This document shows positions 19,957-30,715 of a stretch of 64,000 nucleotides of DNA, one piece after another. Position 1 is the first letter of the stretch, and every line of letters starts with the position of its first letter. Source of the DNA: Burkholderia sp. WP9. Its GTDB lineage: Bacteria > Pseudomonadota > Gammaproteobacteria > Burkholderiales > Burkholderiaceae. The stretch lies in NCBI RefSeq assembly GCF_900104795.1, contig NZ_FNTG01000001.1, positions 3,968,001 to 4,032,000 on the forward strand, given 5' to 3'. Under the pieces are notes generated by a model. The model made no database searches and had not been told where the DNA came from. It saw nothing but the letters and a program-made list of their open reading frames with translations. The position numbers and the translations under genes are program-made.

Positions 19957-21162
19957 GTGACTGACAGGCGCAGCGACGTTGTAAAGCATGACCCGGCGGC
20001 ACGCGCGGCGACAACCGGCGCGCCGACGCAGGAAGCACTCGAAGCCCATCTTGCGCCGTACGCGGCGCATTCCGCGCAATCGCGCGGCCGTCGCTATCCG
20101 GAAGCCGCGCCCAGCGCGCGCACCGAATTCCAGCGGGACCGCGATCGTATCGTCCATTCGACGGCATTTCGCCGGCTCGAGTACAAAACGCAGGTCTTCG
20201 TCAATCACGAGGGCGACCTGTTTCGCACGCGTCTGACTCATAGCCTGGAAGTGGCGCAGATCGCGCGTTCGGTTGCACGCAATCTGCGTGTGAACGAGGA
20301 CCTCGTCGAAGCCATTTCGCTCGCCCATGATCTTGGCCACACACCGTTTGGCCACGCGGGTCAGGACGCGCTCAACGAATGCATGCGCGAACATGGCGGC
20401 TTTGAGCACAATTTGCAGAGCCTGGCGGTGGTCGACGATCTTGAGGAGCACTACGGCGCGTTCAACGGCCTGAACCTGTGCTTCGAAACGCGTGAGGGTA
20501 TTCTCAAGCATTGCTCGCGCGAGAATGCGCGGCGGCTGGGTGCATTGGGCGAGCGCTTTCTCGAGGGGCGGCAGCCGTCCGTCGAGGCGCAGATCGCGAA
20601 CGTTGCCGACGAGATCGCGTACAACAACCACGATGTCGACGACGGCCTGCGTTCGGGCCTGCTCACCGTGGAGCAGCTCGCTGAAGTGGAGTTATGGCAG
20701 GTGCACTACGAGGCGGCGCGCAACGACTTTCCTCAGATCGAGGGTCGGCGGCTCATTCACGAGACGGTTCGCCGCATCATCAATACGCTGATCGTCGATC
20801 TGATCGATACGACCAAGCTGAATCTCGAACGGCATGCGCCGGCGTCGCTGGATGCCGTGCGTTCATCGCCCGCGCTCGTCGCGCATAGCAAAGCGATTGC
20901 CGCGCAGGCGGCCGCGCTCAAGCGTTTTCTGTTCAAAAATCTGTACCGCCATTATCGCGTGATGCGCATGGCCAACAAGGCGCGCCGCGTCGTCGCGGGT
21001 CTGTTCGACGCATTCACCGACGATCCGCGGCTGTTACCGCCGAGCTATCAGTCAACGGACGCATCGCAGCAACCGCGGCTGATCGCCCATTACATCGCGG
21101 GTATGACGGATCGCTATGCGGTCAAGGAGTACCAGCGCCTGTTCGTGATTGACGATAACTGA
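19957..21162 (+). CDS. dgt: Deoxyguanosinetriphosphate triphosphohydrolase-like HD protein
   Basis: This HD-superfamily hydrolase cleaves triphosphate from dNTPs, controlling nucleotide pools. The H...HD...D metal site is visible: H in [12 protein letters not shown] in [14 protein letters not shown], and a later Asp near [12 protein letters not shown]. The 401-residue length fits the dGTPase type 2 family. The GTG start at 19957 has CGGAG at proper spacing. It lies 71 bases after aroB in the same direction, the usual neighbour in this order. Confidence 0.92.
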   Translation: MTDRRSDVVKHDPAARAATTGAPTQEALEAHLAPYAAHSAQSRGRRYPEAAPSARTEFQRDRDRIVHSTAFRRLEYKTQVFVNHEGDLFRTRLTHSLEVAQIARSVARNLRVNEDLVEAISLAHDLGHTPFGHAGQDALNECMREHGGFEHNLQSLAVVDDLEEHYGAFNGLNLCFETREGILKHCSRENARRLGALGERFLEGRQPSVEAQIANVADEIAYNNHDVDDGLRSGLLTVEQLAEVELWQVHYEAARNDFPQIEGRRLIHETVRRIINTLIVDLIDTTKLNLERHAPASLDAVRSSPALVAHSKAIAAQAAALKRFLFKNLYRHYRVMRMANKARRVVAGLFDAFTDDPRLLPPSYQSTDASQQPRLIAHYIAGMTDRYAVKEYQRLFVIDDN

Positions 21163-21300
21163 TCAGGCGTCGTTTGAGGTTTGCGTGCGGCTGGGCTGTC
21201 TTCTTTGATGTTCGCGTCCGCCGCATGTTTTTACGCGCGCCGCACGTTGCCTTCACGTCGACCGCACACACGGAGACGCTCTCCGTGCCGATGGAGCGGC

Positions 21301-21532
21301 TGAGCGCACGTACACGAGCTGATGACGTACACGAGCTGATGACCGCGCAGGCAAGCTGATGACCGAGGGACGCGAGCCGCTGACCGCGCGTACCCGAGTT
21401 GAGGAGCGGTACGCACGCAAGCCGCTGACCGCACGCACTCGGGCCGCTGATCGCACCTACGCGAACTGCTACCCGCACGCATGCGACTTGCTGACCGCAC
21501 GCCCCTAAGCTACCGACCTACGCACCCGAGCC
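21301..21532. repeat. Degenerate tandem repeat of about 21 bp, some ten units
   Basis: Units of roughly 17-23 bases with the approximate consensus CCGCACGYACGCGAGCYGCTGA follow one another between dgt and the DUF883 gene. Unit length and sequence drift. The minus strand reads as recurrent GQRLA-like peptides but has no supported start. The rest of the 21163-21610 gap holds no gene I can support. Confidence 0.75.
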
Positions 21533-21610
21533 AGCATCGCCCTCCGGCGACAGCCCGCCTCAGCAGGAATCGCCCGTTCGAGGCGACCCCGCTCGTCGTC
21601 TGCTCGCGCT

Positions 21611-21991
21611 TTAGCGCAACCGCGAAGCGAACAGCGCGCCGGCAATCAACGCCACGCCGCCGACGATCGCAATCGTCTGCCACGGATTTTCATGCACGTA
21701 GTCGTCGGCATCCGAGATGGCGACTTCGGCGCGTTCGCGCACGGCTTCGCGCGTGTCGTTCAAGCGGGCGCGCGCTACCTCGAGTTGCTTGCGAAGTTTG
21801 CTGCGCAGCGCCACTGCATCGGCCTGGGTGCCGTCCGCCAGCGTCGATTCGAGTTCCGACATTAGCGTGCGCAGTTCGCCTGCGATATCTTCGGCCGCAT
21901 GGCGGCTATGGCGAGCGATACGCCGCGCACGGCGGCTGGTGCTGGTCCAGGATTCGCCGAGGGCGTCTCGTGTATTCGGAAGTGCAGTCAT
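21611..21991 (-). CDS. DUF883 (ElaB/YqjD-like) membrane-anchored protein
   Basis: This 126-residue protein has an amphipathic, charged helical body and a C-terminal membrane segment starting HENPWQTIAIVGGVALIAG. That is the DUF883 signature, with an Arg-rich end. E. coli relatives (ElaB, YqjD, YgaM) are tail-anchored inner membrane proteins that bind ribosomes in stationary phase. A long coiled-coil stretch (about 35-90) is likely. GGAG lies 8 bases before the ATG. The role in this organism is inferred only from the family. Confidence 0.88.
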   Translation of the reverse strand: MTALPNTRDALGESWTSTSRRARRIARHSRHAAEDIAGELRTLMSELESTLADGTQADAVALRSKLRKQLEVARARLNDTREAVRERAEVAISDADDYVHENPWQTIAIVGGVALIAGALFASRLR

Positions 21992-22245
21992 GGTCGCTCC
22001 GTCGATGAGGTGAAAGGGTCCCGCGCGTTGTCACGAAGACGCACTCTCACGTCTGAACGCGGGAAACACCCGGTGAACGCAACTTTGGTGCCAAACCCGG
22101 AGGCCCCATCCGCCGTGGCGCGGGCGCATATTCGTCAGCACATATTGCACTGGCTGGCGCGATTGCGGGTCAAATTTACAAACGCTTGCGCCTCGCCACG
22201 GCTTTGCCTGCAAAGGTGGCAAAGGAGACGCGTTCGGCGCGCGCC

Positions 22246-22282
22246 AAAAAGTAAAACGCCGCCATGGGATGCATGACGGCGT
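22246..22282 (-). terminator. Terminator of ompW, in a 350-base gap
   Basis: On the minus strand, ACGCCG...CGGCGT (22277-22282 and 22256-22261) closes a hairpin whose loop holds a second CAT/ATG pairing, followed by TTTTACTTTTT. It starts about 60 bases after the ompW stop. I see nothing else supportable between 21992 and 22245. Confidence 0.7.
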
Positions 22283-22341
22283 TGTCCAAGCCACGAAAAT
22301 TCGACTACCCTAACTCAACGGCCCCTAATTTTTCCGAAGCG

Positions 22342-23067
22342 TTAGAAACGGTAACCGATATTGACGTAGGAAACGATCGGGTTCAGTTTGATCTTGGTTT
22401 GCGATTGCACATTCAGCGTGCCGACGGGCGTGTTCGCAGCAGTGTTGAGCTTCGCGGTCGTGCTGAGCGGCAGGTAGGAAATCGATACGCCCGCGAACCA
22501 GTGCTGGTTGAAGGCGTAGGTGAAGCCGGCATTAAACACCGGCTCCCACGAACTATCCGTAGTGACGCTGGTCGGACCATGCAGAACGTTTGCCTCGAAT
22601 GCGCTGTTGGTGATCTTTTCGTCGGTGAACCAGATGCGGCTCACGCCAACGCCGAGATACGGCCGGAACCTGGCGGTCGGGGCATTGAAGTAGTACTTGA
22701 ACAGCAGAGTCGGGCTCCACTGTTTTGCCTGACCCAGCTTGCCGAATTGTGCGAGGCTGCCCGAACCTTCCAGGTCGAACGAAGGCGGTATGCCGATCAC
22801 GAACTCTGCTGCGATGTGGTCGGTGACGAAGTAGCCGGCAGTGAAACCAAGGGTGTCGGCTGAACTGAGTGTTGCACCGGTATTGGCTTCAGTGATGTTG
22901 GTCGGGCTACCACCAATGCTTGTTACTTTGAGCGGCTCGCTGCTCGATTGAGGCGCAAGATGGAACCAGCCCGTCGTGACGAAAAAGCTTCCGGCCGATT
23001 GCGCGTGAGCTGCCGTTGTCATGCAGGCTAGCGCCGCGATCCCCGTTACGGCCTGTTTTAATTTCAT
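22342..23067 (-). CDS. ompW: OmpW family outer membrane protein
   Basis: This eight-stranded outer membrane beta-barrel belongs to a family linked to diffusion of small hydrophobic molecules and to osmotic or oxidative stress. It has a signal peptide ending AHA-QSAG, and barrel signatures GYFVTDHIAAEFVIGIPP, KYYFNAPTARFRPYLGVG and a C-terminal VNIGYRF with terminal Phe for BAM insertion. The ATG at 23067 has a strong GGAGGAGC upstream; longer in-frame starts lack one. It has 241 residues. It is a single gene with its own terminator. Confidence 0.93.
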   Translation of the reverse strand: MKLKQAVTGIAALACMTTAAHAQSAGSFFVTTGWFHLAPQSSSEPLKVTSIGGSPTNITEANTGATLSSADTLGFTAGYFVTDHIAAEFVIGIPPSFDLEGSGSLAQFGKLGQAKQWSPTLLFKYYFNAPTARFRPYLGVGVSRIWFTDEKITNSAFEANVLHGPTSVTTDSSWEPVFNAGFTYAFNQHWFAGVSISYLPLSTTAKLNTAANTPVGTLNVQSQTKIKLNPIVSYVNIGYRF

Positions 23068-23254
23068 AAGTGCTCCTCCAAAAAAGGCCCGCTCATTATG
23101 ACGAGAACGTTTGAAACAAACCATACGCGGCGGTTAGAGCTTTCTCCCTAAGCTCCGCGCGGTTTCTGGCTCTGCCGCGCCGCGTCTAACCTTGCGCGGA
23201 TGCGGTTCTTCGGACCTTCGGGTATGTACCAACGCGACTATTGGATACTCCAGC

Positions 23255-23962
23255 ATGGCACGGCTTGCACGTCTCTATGTCCCTGACCAGCCGCAGCACG
23301 TCATCCTCCGCGGGCTCGATCAGCAGCCCGCATTCGTCGACGACCAGGACTACGAGCTTTTCATCGATTGTTTGAAAGCGGCTTCACGCGACCACCATCT
23401 GTCCATCCACGCGTATGCGTTGATGCCAGGCGCGGTGCAACTGCTCGTCACGCCGACCGAGGAGTCGAGTCTGCCGAAGGCGATGCAGGCGGTCGGGCGC
23501 CGATACGTGGCGCACTTTAACAGGCGCTATGCGCGCCGGGGCACGTTGTGGGAAGGGCGCTACAGAGCGACGGTGATCGAAGGCGAGCGCTACTTTCTGC
23601 TGGCGAGCCGTGTCGTCGAGATGTGCCCGGTGCGCGCCGGGCTCGTGAGCGCGCCGGAAGATTACCGCTGGTCGAGTTACCGCCATCACATCGGCCTGAC
23701 ACTCGACAGCCTGATTACGGATCATCCGCTGTACTGGTCGCTCGGCAATACCCCATTCGAACGGCAGCGCGCGTACCGGGAACTGTGCGAGCAGCCGCTC
23801 GATGAACGGGAAGCCAGCCAGCTTCAGCAGGCCACCCTGAAAGGCTGGGTTCTGGGCAGCGACACCTACCGCGAGTGGGCGGCGCGGGCCGCCAACCGGC
23901 GTGTATCGCCGCTGCCACGCGGGCGGCCGCGAAAGGTGCGCGAGACGCCGCAACAGCAATAA
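23255..23962 (+). CDS. REP-associated transposase (Y1/IS200-like) relative with degenerate HUH motif
   Basis: The fold signatures of the transposase-17 family are clear: RLYVPDQPQHVILRG, HAYALMP, FNRRYARRGTLWEGRYRA, RYFLLASRVVEMCPVRAGLV (candidate tyrosine Y113) and YRWSSYRHH. However, where active members have NHVH after LMP, this protein has GAVQ (residues 59-62), so the metal-binding HUH pair is gone. The C-terminus ends in a basic RGRPRK segment. I chose the ATG at 23255 (235 residues). No flanking inverted repeats or REP sequences were seen. It sits alone upstream of gltB with its own terminator, which suggests a domesticated protein rather than a mobile element. Confidence 0.82.
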   Translation: MARLARLYVPDQPQHVILRGLDQQPAFVDDQDYELFIDCLKAASRDHHLSIHAYALMPGAVQLLVTPTEESSLPKAMQAVGRRYVAHFNRRYARRGTLWEGRYRATVIEGERYFLLASRVVEMCPVRAGLVSAPEDYRWSSYRHHIGLTLDSLITDHPLYWSLGNTPFERQRAYRELCEQPLDEREASQLQQATLKGWVLGSDTYREWAARAANRRVSPLPRGRPRKVRETPQQQ

Positions 23963-23988
23963 AACGTTTCGCATCAAAGGGCTGCATC

Positions 23989-24019
23989 GAAACGGCATCT
24001 CCGCATGCCGTTTTCTTTT
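23989..24019 (+). terminator. Terminator after the transposase-like gene
   Basis: AAACGGCAT (23990-23998) pairs with ATGCCGTTT (24005-24013) across 6 bases, followed by TCTTTT. Confidence 0.75.
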
Positions 24020-24256
24020 GCACGTTTTGGATGTGGCACCAATAAAAAATAGCCGCAATGCACCAACTTGATAATTGGGGTTCAATCATCACGTTTTATT
24101 TGCTATTCCATTGATTCGTCGCGTATATTCCGAATTCCGGCGCTTTTTGACACGCGTAGCATCGAGCGTTGAGCGCGCCGTCGCGGTTGTGAATCGCACT
24201 GCGGCAATAGAAAAACGGTTTAACGGCCTGTCCGGCCCCTTACAGACGGTGTCCCC

Positions 24257-27200
24257 ATGAACGACCACCAGCAACCGATCCACCCGGTTCCCGCCGCGCA
24301 AGGTCTGTACGACCCGCAAAACGAGCATGACGCCTGCGGCGTCGGCTTTGTCGCTCACATCAAGGGCAAGAAAAGCCACGAGATCATCGAGCAGGGCCTG
24401 AAGATTCTCGAGAACCTAGACCACCGGGGCGCCGTCGGCGCCGATCCGCTGATGGGCGACGGCGCGGGCATCCTGATCCAGATCCCGGACGGCTTCTATC
24501 GCGAGGAAATGGCCAAGCAGGGCGTGGTGCTGCCGCCGCACGGCGAATACGGTGTCGGCATGGTGTTCCTGCCGAAGGAACACGCGTCGCGTCTCGCCTG
24601 TGAGCAGGAACTGGAACGCACGGTGAAGGCGGAAGGCCAGGTCGTGCTGGGCTGGCGCGATGTGCCGGTCGACCACACCATGCCGATTTCGCCTACCGTC
24701 AAGGCGAGCGAGCCGCTGATCCGCCAGATCTTCATCGGCCGTGGCAAGGACATCATGGTGACGGACGCGCTCGAGCGGAAGCTGTACATCATCCGCAAGA
24801 CCGCCAGCCACCGCATCCAGGCGCTCAAGCTCAAGCACGGCAAGGAATATTTCGTGCCGTCGTGCTCGGCGCGCACGGTCGTCTATAAGGGCCTGCTGCT
24901 GGCCGGCCAGGTCGGCGTGTACTACCGCGACCTGCAGGACGAGCGCACGGTCTCGGCGCTGGCGCTGGTCCACCAACGCTTCTCGACCAACACATTCCCG
25001 GCGTGGGAACTGGCTCACCCGTACCGCATGATCGCCCACAACGGCGAAATCAACACGGTCAAGGGCAACGTGAACTGGCTCAACGCCCGTACCGGCGCGA
25101 TCGCATCGCACGTGCTCGGCGACGACCTCCCGAAGCTCTGGCCGCTGATCTATCCGGGCCAATCGGACACCGCCTCGTTCGACAACTGTCTCGAACTGCT
25201 GGTGATGGCCGGCTACCCGCTCGTCCACGCAATGATGATGATGATCCCGGAAGCCTGGGAACAACACACGCTGATGGACGACAACCGCCGCGCGTTCTAC
25301 GAATACCACGCCGCGATGATGGAGCCGTGGGACGGCCCCGCTGCAATCGCCTTCACCGACGGCCGCCAGATCGGCGCGACGCTCGACCGTAACGGTCTGC
25401 GTCCGGCGCGCTACATCATTACGGACGACGACCTCGTCATCATGGCGTCGGAAGCCGGCACGCTGCCCATTCCCGAGTCGAAGATCGTCAAGAAGTGGCG
25501 TCTGCAGCCGGGCAAGATGTTCCTGATCGACATGGAGCACGGCCGCATCATCGACGACAAGGAGCTCAAGGACAATCTCGCGAACGCCAAGCCGTACAAG
25601 AGCTGGATCGACGCCGTGCGCATCAAGCTCGACGAGATCGAGGCAAAGGCCGAAGACGTCGCGACGGAACGCCGCGAGCCCGCCGCGTTGCTGGATCGCC
25701 AGCAGGCGTTCGGCTACACGCAGGAAGACCTCAAGTTCCTGATGGCGCCAATGGCGCAAGCCGGCGAAGAAGCAGTCGGTTCGATGGGCAACGACTCGCC
25801 GCTGGCGGTCATGTCCAACAAGAACAAGACGCTCTACCACTACTTCAAGCAGCTGTTCGCGCAAGTGACGAACCCGCCGATCGACCCGATCCGCGAAAAC
25901 ATGGTGATGTCGCTGGTGTCGTTCGTCGGTCCGAAGCCGAACCTGCTCGACACGAACAACATCAACCCGCCGATGCGTCTCGAAGTGTCGCAGCCGGTGC
26001 TCGACTTCAAGGACATCGCGAAGATCCGCGAGATCGATCAGTACACGGGCGGCAAGTTCAGCTCGTACGAACTGAACATCTGCTATCCGGTGGCGTGGGG
26101 CAAGGAAGGCATCGAAGCACGCCTCGCCTCGCTGTGCGCGGAAGCCGTGGACGCGGTCAAGTCCGGCTACAACATGCTGATCGTGTCGGACCGCAAGACC
26201 GACCGCGACAACGTCGCGATTCCGGCGCTGCTGGCCACCGCCGCGATCCACACGCACCTCGTGCAGCAAGGCCTGCGCACGAGCACGGGTCTGGTCGTCG
26301 AAACGGGCTCGGCGCGTGAAACGCACCACTTCGCGCTGCTCGCGGGTTACGGCGCGGAAGCCGTGCACCCGTACCTCGCAATGGAAACGCTCGGCCAGCT
26401 CGCCGCCGGCCTGAAGGGCGACCTGTCGCCGGAAAAGGCGGTCTACAACTTCACCAAGGCTGTGGGCAAGGGCCTGATGAAGGTCATGTCGAAGATGGGC
26501 ATTTCGACCTACATGTCGTACACCGGCGCGCAGATTTTCGAAGCGGTCGGTCTGGCTGAAGACCTGGTGGTGAAATACTTCAAGGGCACTTCGTCGAAGG
26601 TGGGCGGCATCGGCCTGTTCGACGTGGCGGAAGAAGCGATCCGTCTGCACCGCGAAGCGTTCGGCGACAACCCGATTCTCGCCAACATGCTCGACGCAGG
26701 CGGCGAATACGCATACCGCGTGCGCGGCGAAGAACACATGTGGACGCCGGATGCGATCGCCAAGCTCCAACACTCGGCGCGCAGCAACTCGTATCAGACG
26801 TACAAGGAATACGCGCATCTGATCAACGATCAGACCAAGCGCCACATGACGTTCCGCGGCCTGTTCGAATTCAAGTTCGATCCGACCAAGGCCATCCCGC
26901 TCGACGAAGTCGAACCGGCGAAGGAAATCGTCAAGCGTTTCGCCACCGGTGCAATGTCGCTGGGCTCGATCAGCACGGAGGCTCACGCCACGCTGGCAAT
27001 CGCCATGAACCGTATCGGCGGCAAGTCGAACACGGGTGAAGGCGGCGAGGACGTGAACCGTTACCGCAACGAGTTGCGCGGCATTCCGATCAAGAACGGC
27101 GACACGATGAAGTCCGTGATCGGCGACGAAGTGATCGTGGACATTCCGCTGAAGGCGGGCGATTCGCTGCGCTCGAAGATCAAGCAGGTGGCGTCGGGCC

Positions 27201-28960
27201 GTTTCGGCGTGACGGCGGAATACCTCGCGTCCGCTGATCAGATCCAGATCAAGATGGCGCAGGGCGCGAAGCCGGGTGAAGGCGGTCAGCTGCCGGGCCA
27301 CAAGGTGTCGGAATACATCGGCAAGCTGCGTTACTCGGTGCCGGGCGTCGGCCTGATTTCGCCGCCGCCGCACCACGACATCTACTCGATCGAAGATCTG
27401 GCGCAGCTGATCCACGATCTGAAGAACGCCAACTCGGCGGCCAGCGTCTCGGTGAAGCTGGTGTCCGAATCGGGCGTCGGCACGGTTGCCGCAGGTGTGG
27501 CCAAGGCCAAGGCCGATCACGTCGTGATCGCCGGTCATGATGGCGGCACGGGCGCGTCGCCGCTGTCGTCGGTGAAGCACGCCGGCACGCCGTGGGAACT
27601 GGGCCTGGCCGAAACGCAGCAAACGCTGGTGCTGAACCAGTTGCGCGGCCGTATCCGCGTGCAGGCCGACGGTCAGATGAAGACCGGCCGCGACGTCGTG
27701 ATCGGCGCGCTGCTCGGCGCGGACGAGTTCGGTTTCGCGACGGCGCCGCTCGTCGTCGAAGGCTGCATCATGATGCGCAAGTGCCATCTGAACACCTGCC
27801 CGGTCGGCGTCGCGACGCAAGATCCGGTGCTGCGTGCGAAGTTCCAGGGCCAGCCGGAACACGTTGTGAACTTCTTCTTCTTCGTTGCAGAAGAAGCGCG
27901 CGAAATCATGGCGCAACTGGGCATCCGCAAGTTCGAAGACCTGGTCGGCCACGCCGAACTGCTCGATACGAAAAAGGGCATCGAACACTGGAAGGCGAAG
28001 GGTCTCGACTTTTCGCGCGTGTTCTATCAGCCGCAAGTCTCGGCGGAAGTGGCGCGCAAGCATGTCGACGTGCAGGACCATGGTCTGGACAAGGCACTCG
28101 ACCACACGCTGATCGAAAAGGCGAAGGCGGCGATCGAGAAGGGCGAGCACGTCTCGTTCATCCAGCCGGTGCGTAACGTGAACCGTACGGTCGGCGCGAT
28201 GCTGTCCGGCACGATTGCGAAGAAGTACGGCCACGACGGCCTGCCCGACGACACGATTCACATCCAGTTGAAGGGCACCGCGGGTCAGAGCTTCGGCGCG
28301 TTCCTCGCGAAGGGCATCACGCTGGATCTGGTCGGCGACGGCAACGACTATGTCGGCAAGGGCCTGTCGGGCGGCCGCATCATCATCCGTCCGACCAACG
28401 ATTTCCGCGGCAAGTCGGAAGAGAACATCATCTGCGGCAACACAGTGATGTACGGCGCGATCGAAGGCGAGTCGTTCTTCCGCGGCGTGGCAGGCGAGCG
28501 TTTCTGCGTGCGTAACTCGGGTGCGACGGCGGTTGTCGAAGGCACGGGCGACCACGGCTGCGAATACATGACGGGCGGCACGGTGGTCGTGCTCGGCGAA
28601 ACAGGCCGTAACTTCGCGGCCGGCATGTCGGGCGGCATCGCCTACGTGTACGACCCGGACAACTCGTTCGCGGGCAAATGCAACAAGTCGATGGTCGCGC
28701 TCGATCCGGTCTTGCAAACGGCCGAACAGGAACGCACGGTCGACAAGGGCCTGTGGCACACCGGCACGACCGACGAAGCGCTGCTCAAGGGACTCATCGA
28801 GCGTCACTTCCAGTTCACGGGCTCGCCGCGTGCGAAAGCGCTGCTCGAAAACTGGGACGCGTCGCGCCGTCAATTCGTGAAGGTGTTCCCGACCGAATAC
28901 AAGCGCGCGCTGGGCGAAATGGCCGCGAAGAAGGCGAACAAGGAAGTGCTGGCCGCCTGA
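24257..28960 (+). CDS. gltB: Glutamate synthase (NADPH) large subunit
   Basis: It makes two glutamates from glutamine and 2-oxoglutarate, the GOGAT half of ammonia assimilation. The N-terminal class II amidotransferase domain begins after a 26-residue propeptide with nucleophile C27 (HDACGVGF). The central domain is followed by the FMN/3Fe-4S synthase domain. Its cluster cysteines are C1170, C1176 and C1181 ([21 protein letters not shown] region), giving the C-x5-C-x4-C pattern. The C-terminal GxGxG beta-helix (about 1270-1500) carries repeated GG turns. It has a typical length at 1567 residues. gltD follows after 121 bases. Confidence 0.98.
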   Translation: MNDHQQPIHPVPAAQGLYDPQNEHDACGVGFVAHIKGKKSHEIIEQGLKILENLDHRGAVGADPLMGDGAGILIQIPDGFYREEMAKQGVVLPPHGEYGVGMVFLPKEHASRLACEQELERTVKAEGQVVLGWRDVPVDHTMPISPTVKASEPLIRQIFIGRGKDIMVTDALERKLYIIRKTASHRIQALKLKHGKEYFVPSCSARTVVYKGLLLAGQVGVYYRDLQDERTVSALALVHQRFSTNTFPAWELAHPYRMIAHNGEINTVKGNVNWLNARTGAIASHVLGDDLPKLWPLIYPGQSDTASFDNCLELLVMAGYPLVHAMMMMIPEAWEQHTLMDDNRRAFYEYHAAMMEPWDGPAAIAFTDGRQIGATLDRNGLRPARYIITDDDLVIMASEAGTLPIPESKIVKKWRLQPGKMFLIDMEHGRIIDDKELKDNLANAKPYKSWIDAVRIKLDEIEAKAEDVATERREPAALLDRQQAFGYTQEDLKFLMAPMAQAGEEAVGSMGNDSPLAVMSNKNKTLYHYFKQLFAQVTNPPIDPIRENMVMSLVSFVGPKPNLLDTNNINPPMRLEVSQPVLDFKDIAKIREIDQYTGGKFSSYELNICYPVAWGKEGIEARLASLCAEAVDAVKSGYNMLIVSDRKTDRDNVAIPALLATAAIHTHLVQQGLRTSTGLVVETGSARETHHFALLAGYGAEAVHPYLAMETLGQLAAGLKGDLSPEKAVYNFTKAVGKGLMKVMSKMGISTYMSYTGAQIFEAVGLAEDLVVKYFKGTSSKVGGIGLFDVAEEAIRLHREAFGDNPILANMLDAGGEYAYRVRGEEHMWTPDAIAKLQHSARSNSYQTYKEYAHLINDQTKRHMTFRGLFEFKFDPTKAIPLDEVEPAKEIVKRFATGAMSLGSISTEAHATLAIAMNRIGGKSNTGEGGEDVNRYRNELRGIPIKNGDTMKSVIGDEVIVDIPLKAGDSLRSKIKQVASGRFGVTAEYLASADQIQIKMAQGAKPGEGGQLPGHKVSEYIGKLRYSVPGVGLISPPPHHDIYSIEDLAQLIHDLKNANSAASVSVKLVSESGVGTVAAGVAKAKADHVVIAGHDGGTGASPLSSVKHAGTPWELGLAETQQTLVLNQLRGRIRVQADGQMKTGRDVVIGALLGADEFGFATAPLVVEGCIMMRKCHLNTCPVGVATQDPVLRAKFQGQPEHVVNFFFFVAEEAREIMAQLGIRKFEDLVGHAELLDTKKGIEHWKAKGLDFSRVFYQPQVSAEVARKHVDVQDHGLDKALDHTLIEKAKAAIEKGEHVSFIQPVRNVNRTVGAMLSGTIAKKYGHDGLPDDTIHIQLKGTAGQSFGAFLAKGITLDLVGDGNDYVGKGLSGGRIIIRPTNDFRGKSEENIICGNTVMYGAIEGESFFRGVAGERFCVRNSGATAVVEGTGDHGCEYMTGGTVVVLGETGRNFAAGMSGGIAYVYDPDNSFAGKCNKSMVALDPVLQTAEQERTVDKGLWHTGTTDEALLKGLIERHFQFTGSPRAKALLENWDASRRQFVKVFPTEYKRALGEMAAKKANKEVLAA

Positions 28961-29081
28961 TTCGCAACGCTGTTCATCAGCAAGACGTCACCTTTAGCCG
29001 TACCCGCCGCGTGCGACCGATCCACGGTGCCGCGCGGCGGGTGTAGATCACCCCACCTGATTAGATAGAGAAGAGAACCAC

Positions 29082-30551
29082 ATGGGCAAGGCAACCGGTT
29101 TTCTCGAGTTCGAACGCCGCCACGAGGCGTACGAAGCTCCGCTCACGCGTGTGAAGCACTACAAGGAATTCGTCGCCGCACTGACCGACGACGAAGCCAA
29201 GATTCAAGGCGCACGTTGCATGGACTGCGGCATTCCGTTTTGCAACAACGGCTGCCCGGTGAACAACATCATTCCGGACTTCAACGACCTGGTGTTCCAT
29301 CAGGATTGGAAGAACGCGATTGAAGTGCTGCACTCCACCAACAACTTCCCCGAGTTCACGGGCCGCATCTGCCCGGCACCGTGCGAAGCGGCGTGCACGC
29401 TCGGCATTAACAACGACCCGGTCGGCATCAAGTCGATCGAGCACGCGATCATCGACAAGGCATGGACCGAAGGCTGGGTCGCGCCGTTGCCGCCGAAGCA
29501 CAAGACCGGCAAGAAGGTCGCCGTGGTCGGATCCGGCCCCGCTGGGTTGGCCGTCGCGCAGCAACTCGCGCGCGCGGGGCACGATGTCACCGTGTTCGAA
29601 AAGAACGACCGCATCGGCGGGTTGCTGCGTTATGGCATCCCCGATTTCAAGCTGGAGAAGTGGCTGATCGATCGCCGCATGCGCCAGATGGAAGCCGAAG
29701 GCGTGACGTTCCGCGCCAACGTGTTCATCGGTAAAGCGGATTCGCTGCCGGCCTATATCGGCAACACGGCGAAGGAAACCATCACGCCGGATCAGTTGAA
29801 GGAAGAGTTCGACGCAGTGGTGATCGCAGGCGGCTCGGAAACGCCGCGCGATCTGCCGGTGCCGGGCCGTGAGCTGGAAGGCATCCACTACGCGATGGAA
29901 TTCCTGCCGCAACAGAACAAGGTCAATGCCGGCGACAAGGTCGCGAACCAGTTGCTCGCGAAAGGCAAGCATGTGGTCGTGATCGGCGGCGGCGATACGG
30001 GTTCGGACTGCGTGGGCACGTCGAATCGTCATGGCGCGAAGAGCGTCACGCAATTCGAACTGCTGCCGCAGCCGCCGGAAGAAGAGAACAAGCCGCTCGT
30101 GTGGCCTTACTGGCCGATCAAGCTGCGCACGTCGTCGTCGCACGACGAAGGCTGCTCGCGTGATTGGGCGGTCGCGACCAAGCGTCTCGAAGGCAAGAAC
30201 GGCAAGGTCGAGAAGCTGATCGCGGCGCGCGTCGAGTGGAAGGACGGCAAGATGCAGGAAGTGCCGAACTCGGAATTCGAAATGAAGGCCGATCTGGTGC
30301 TGCTCGCCATGGGCTTTACGCAGCCGGTGTCGCCGGTGCTGGAAGCGTTCGGCGTCGACAAGGATGCGCGTGGCAACGTGCGTTCGTCGACCGAAGGCGA
30401 CAAGGCGTATTACACGTCGGTGGACAAGGTGTTCACCGCGGGCGACATGCGCCGCGGCCAGTCGCTGGTGGTGTGGGCGATTCGCGAAGGCCGCCAGTGC
30501 GCGCGTTCCGTCGACGCGTTCCTGATGGGTCATTCGGAACTGCCGCGCTGA
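29082..30551 (+). CDS. gltD: Glutamate synthase (NADPH) small subunit
   Basis: It takes electrons from NADPH via FAD and two 4Fe-4S clusters and passes them to GltB. The N-terminal cysteine clusters are [19 protein letters not shown] and [14 protein letters not shown]. The FAD-binding Rossmann motif is [17 protein letters not shown], and the NADPH motif is [15 protein letters not shown]. It has 489 residues. AGAGAAGAG precedes the ATG. It is co-transcribed with gltB by position. Confidence 0.98.
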   Translation: MGKATGFLEFERRHEAYEAPLTRVKHYKEFVAALTDDEAKIQGARCMDCGIPFCNNGCPVNNIIPDFNDLVFHQDWKNAIEVLHSTNNFPEFTGRICPAPCEAACTLGINNDPVGIKSIEHAIIDKAWTEGWVAPLPPKHKTGKKVAVVGSGPAGLAVAQQLARAGHDVTVFEKNDRIGGLLRYGIPDFKLEKWLIDRRMRQMEAEGVTFRANVFIGKADSLPAYIGNTAKETITPDQLKEEFDAVVIAGGSETPRDLPVPGRELEGIHYAMEFLPQQNKVNAGDKVANQLLAKGKHVVVIGGGDTGSDCVGTSNRHGAKSVTQFELLPQPPEEENKPLVWPYWPIKLRTSSSHDEGCSRDWAVATKRLEGKNGKVEKLIAARVEWKDGKMQEVPNSEFEMKADLVLLAMGFTQPVSPVLEAFGVDKDARGNVRSSTEGDKAYYTSVDKVFTAGDMRRGQSLVVWAIREGRQCARSVDAFLMGHSELPR

Positions 30552-30559
30552 ACGTCTCC

Positions 30560-30593
30560 GGCCGGTTTTTGCGCCTTGGCGCCAAAACCGGCC
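30560..30593. repeat. Long hairpin after gltD without a T run
   Basis: GGCCGGTTTTTGCGCC and GGCGCCAAAACCGGCC form an almost perfect 16-bp inverted repeat with a 2-base loop, 9 bases after the gltD stop. It lacks a T tract, so it may protect the 3' end or slow polymerase rather than act as a simple terminator. Confidence 0.7.
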
Positions 30594-30653
30594 ACTGCTT
30601 GCAGGAAGAGGTGGAGACGACACTGTGCCGCGTCAGCGGCGCATCGAGCGGTG

Positions 30654-30694
30654 AAAAAACAAAGCCGGGCACCTGAGAGGGTGACCCGGCTTTT
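30654..30694. terminator. Bidirectional terminator between gltD and dadA
   Basis: AAGCCGGG (30662-30669) and CCCGGCTT (30685-30692) form the outer stem. The plus strand ends in TTTT. The minus strand gives TTTGTTTTTT, which is stronger for dadA. Confidence 0.82.
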
Positions 30695-30715
30695 CTATTT
30701 CGGCGCGCAACGACG

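Noticed and set aside
21301..21532. Possible CRISPR array
   Set aside because: Units are degenerate, vary in length, have no constant repeat with distinct spacers, and no cas genes are nearby.
23255..23962. Active IS200/IS605-type insertion sequence
   Set aside because: The HUH motif is lost, there are no flanking hairpins or cleavage sites, and the gene has its own terminator in a stable context.
24416..28873. Very long open frame on the minus strand opposite gltB (over 1400 codons)
   Set aside because: It is the mirror of gltB in GC-rich DNA, rich in Arg/His/Val/Asp with no domain. gltB is certain on the plus strand.
30560..30593. Long inverted repeat after gltD as a standard terminator
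   Set aside because: There is no T run on either side; a proper bidirectional terminator follows at 30654-30694.
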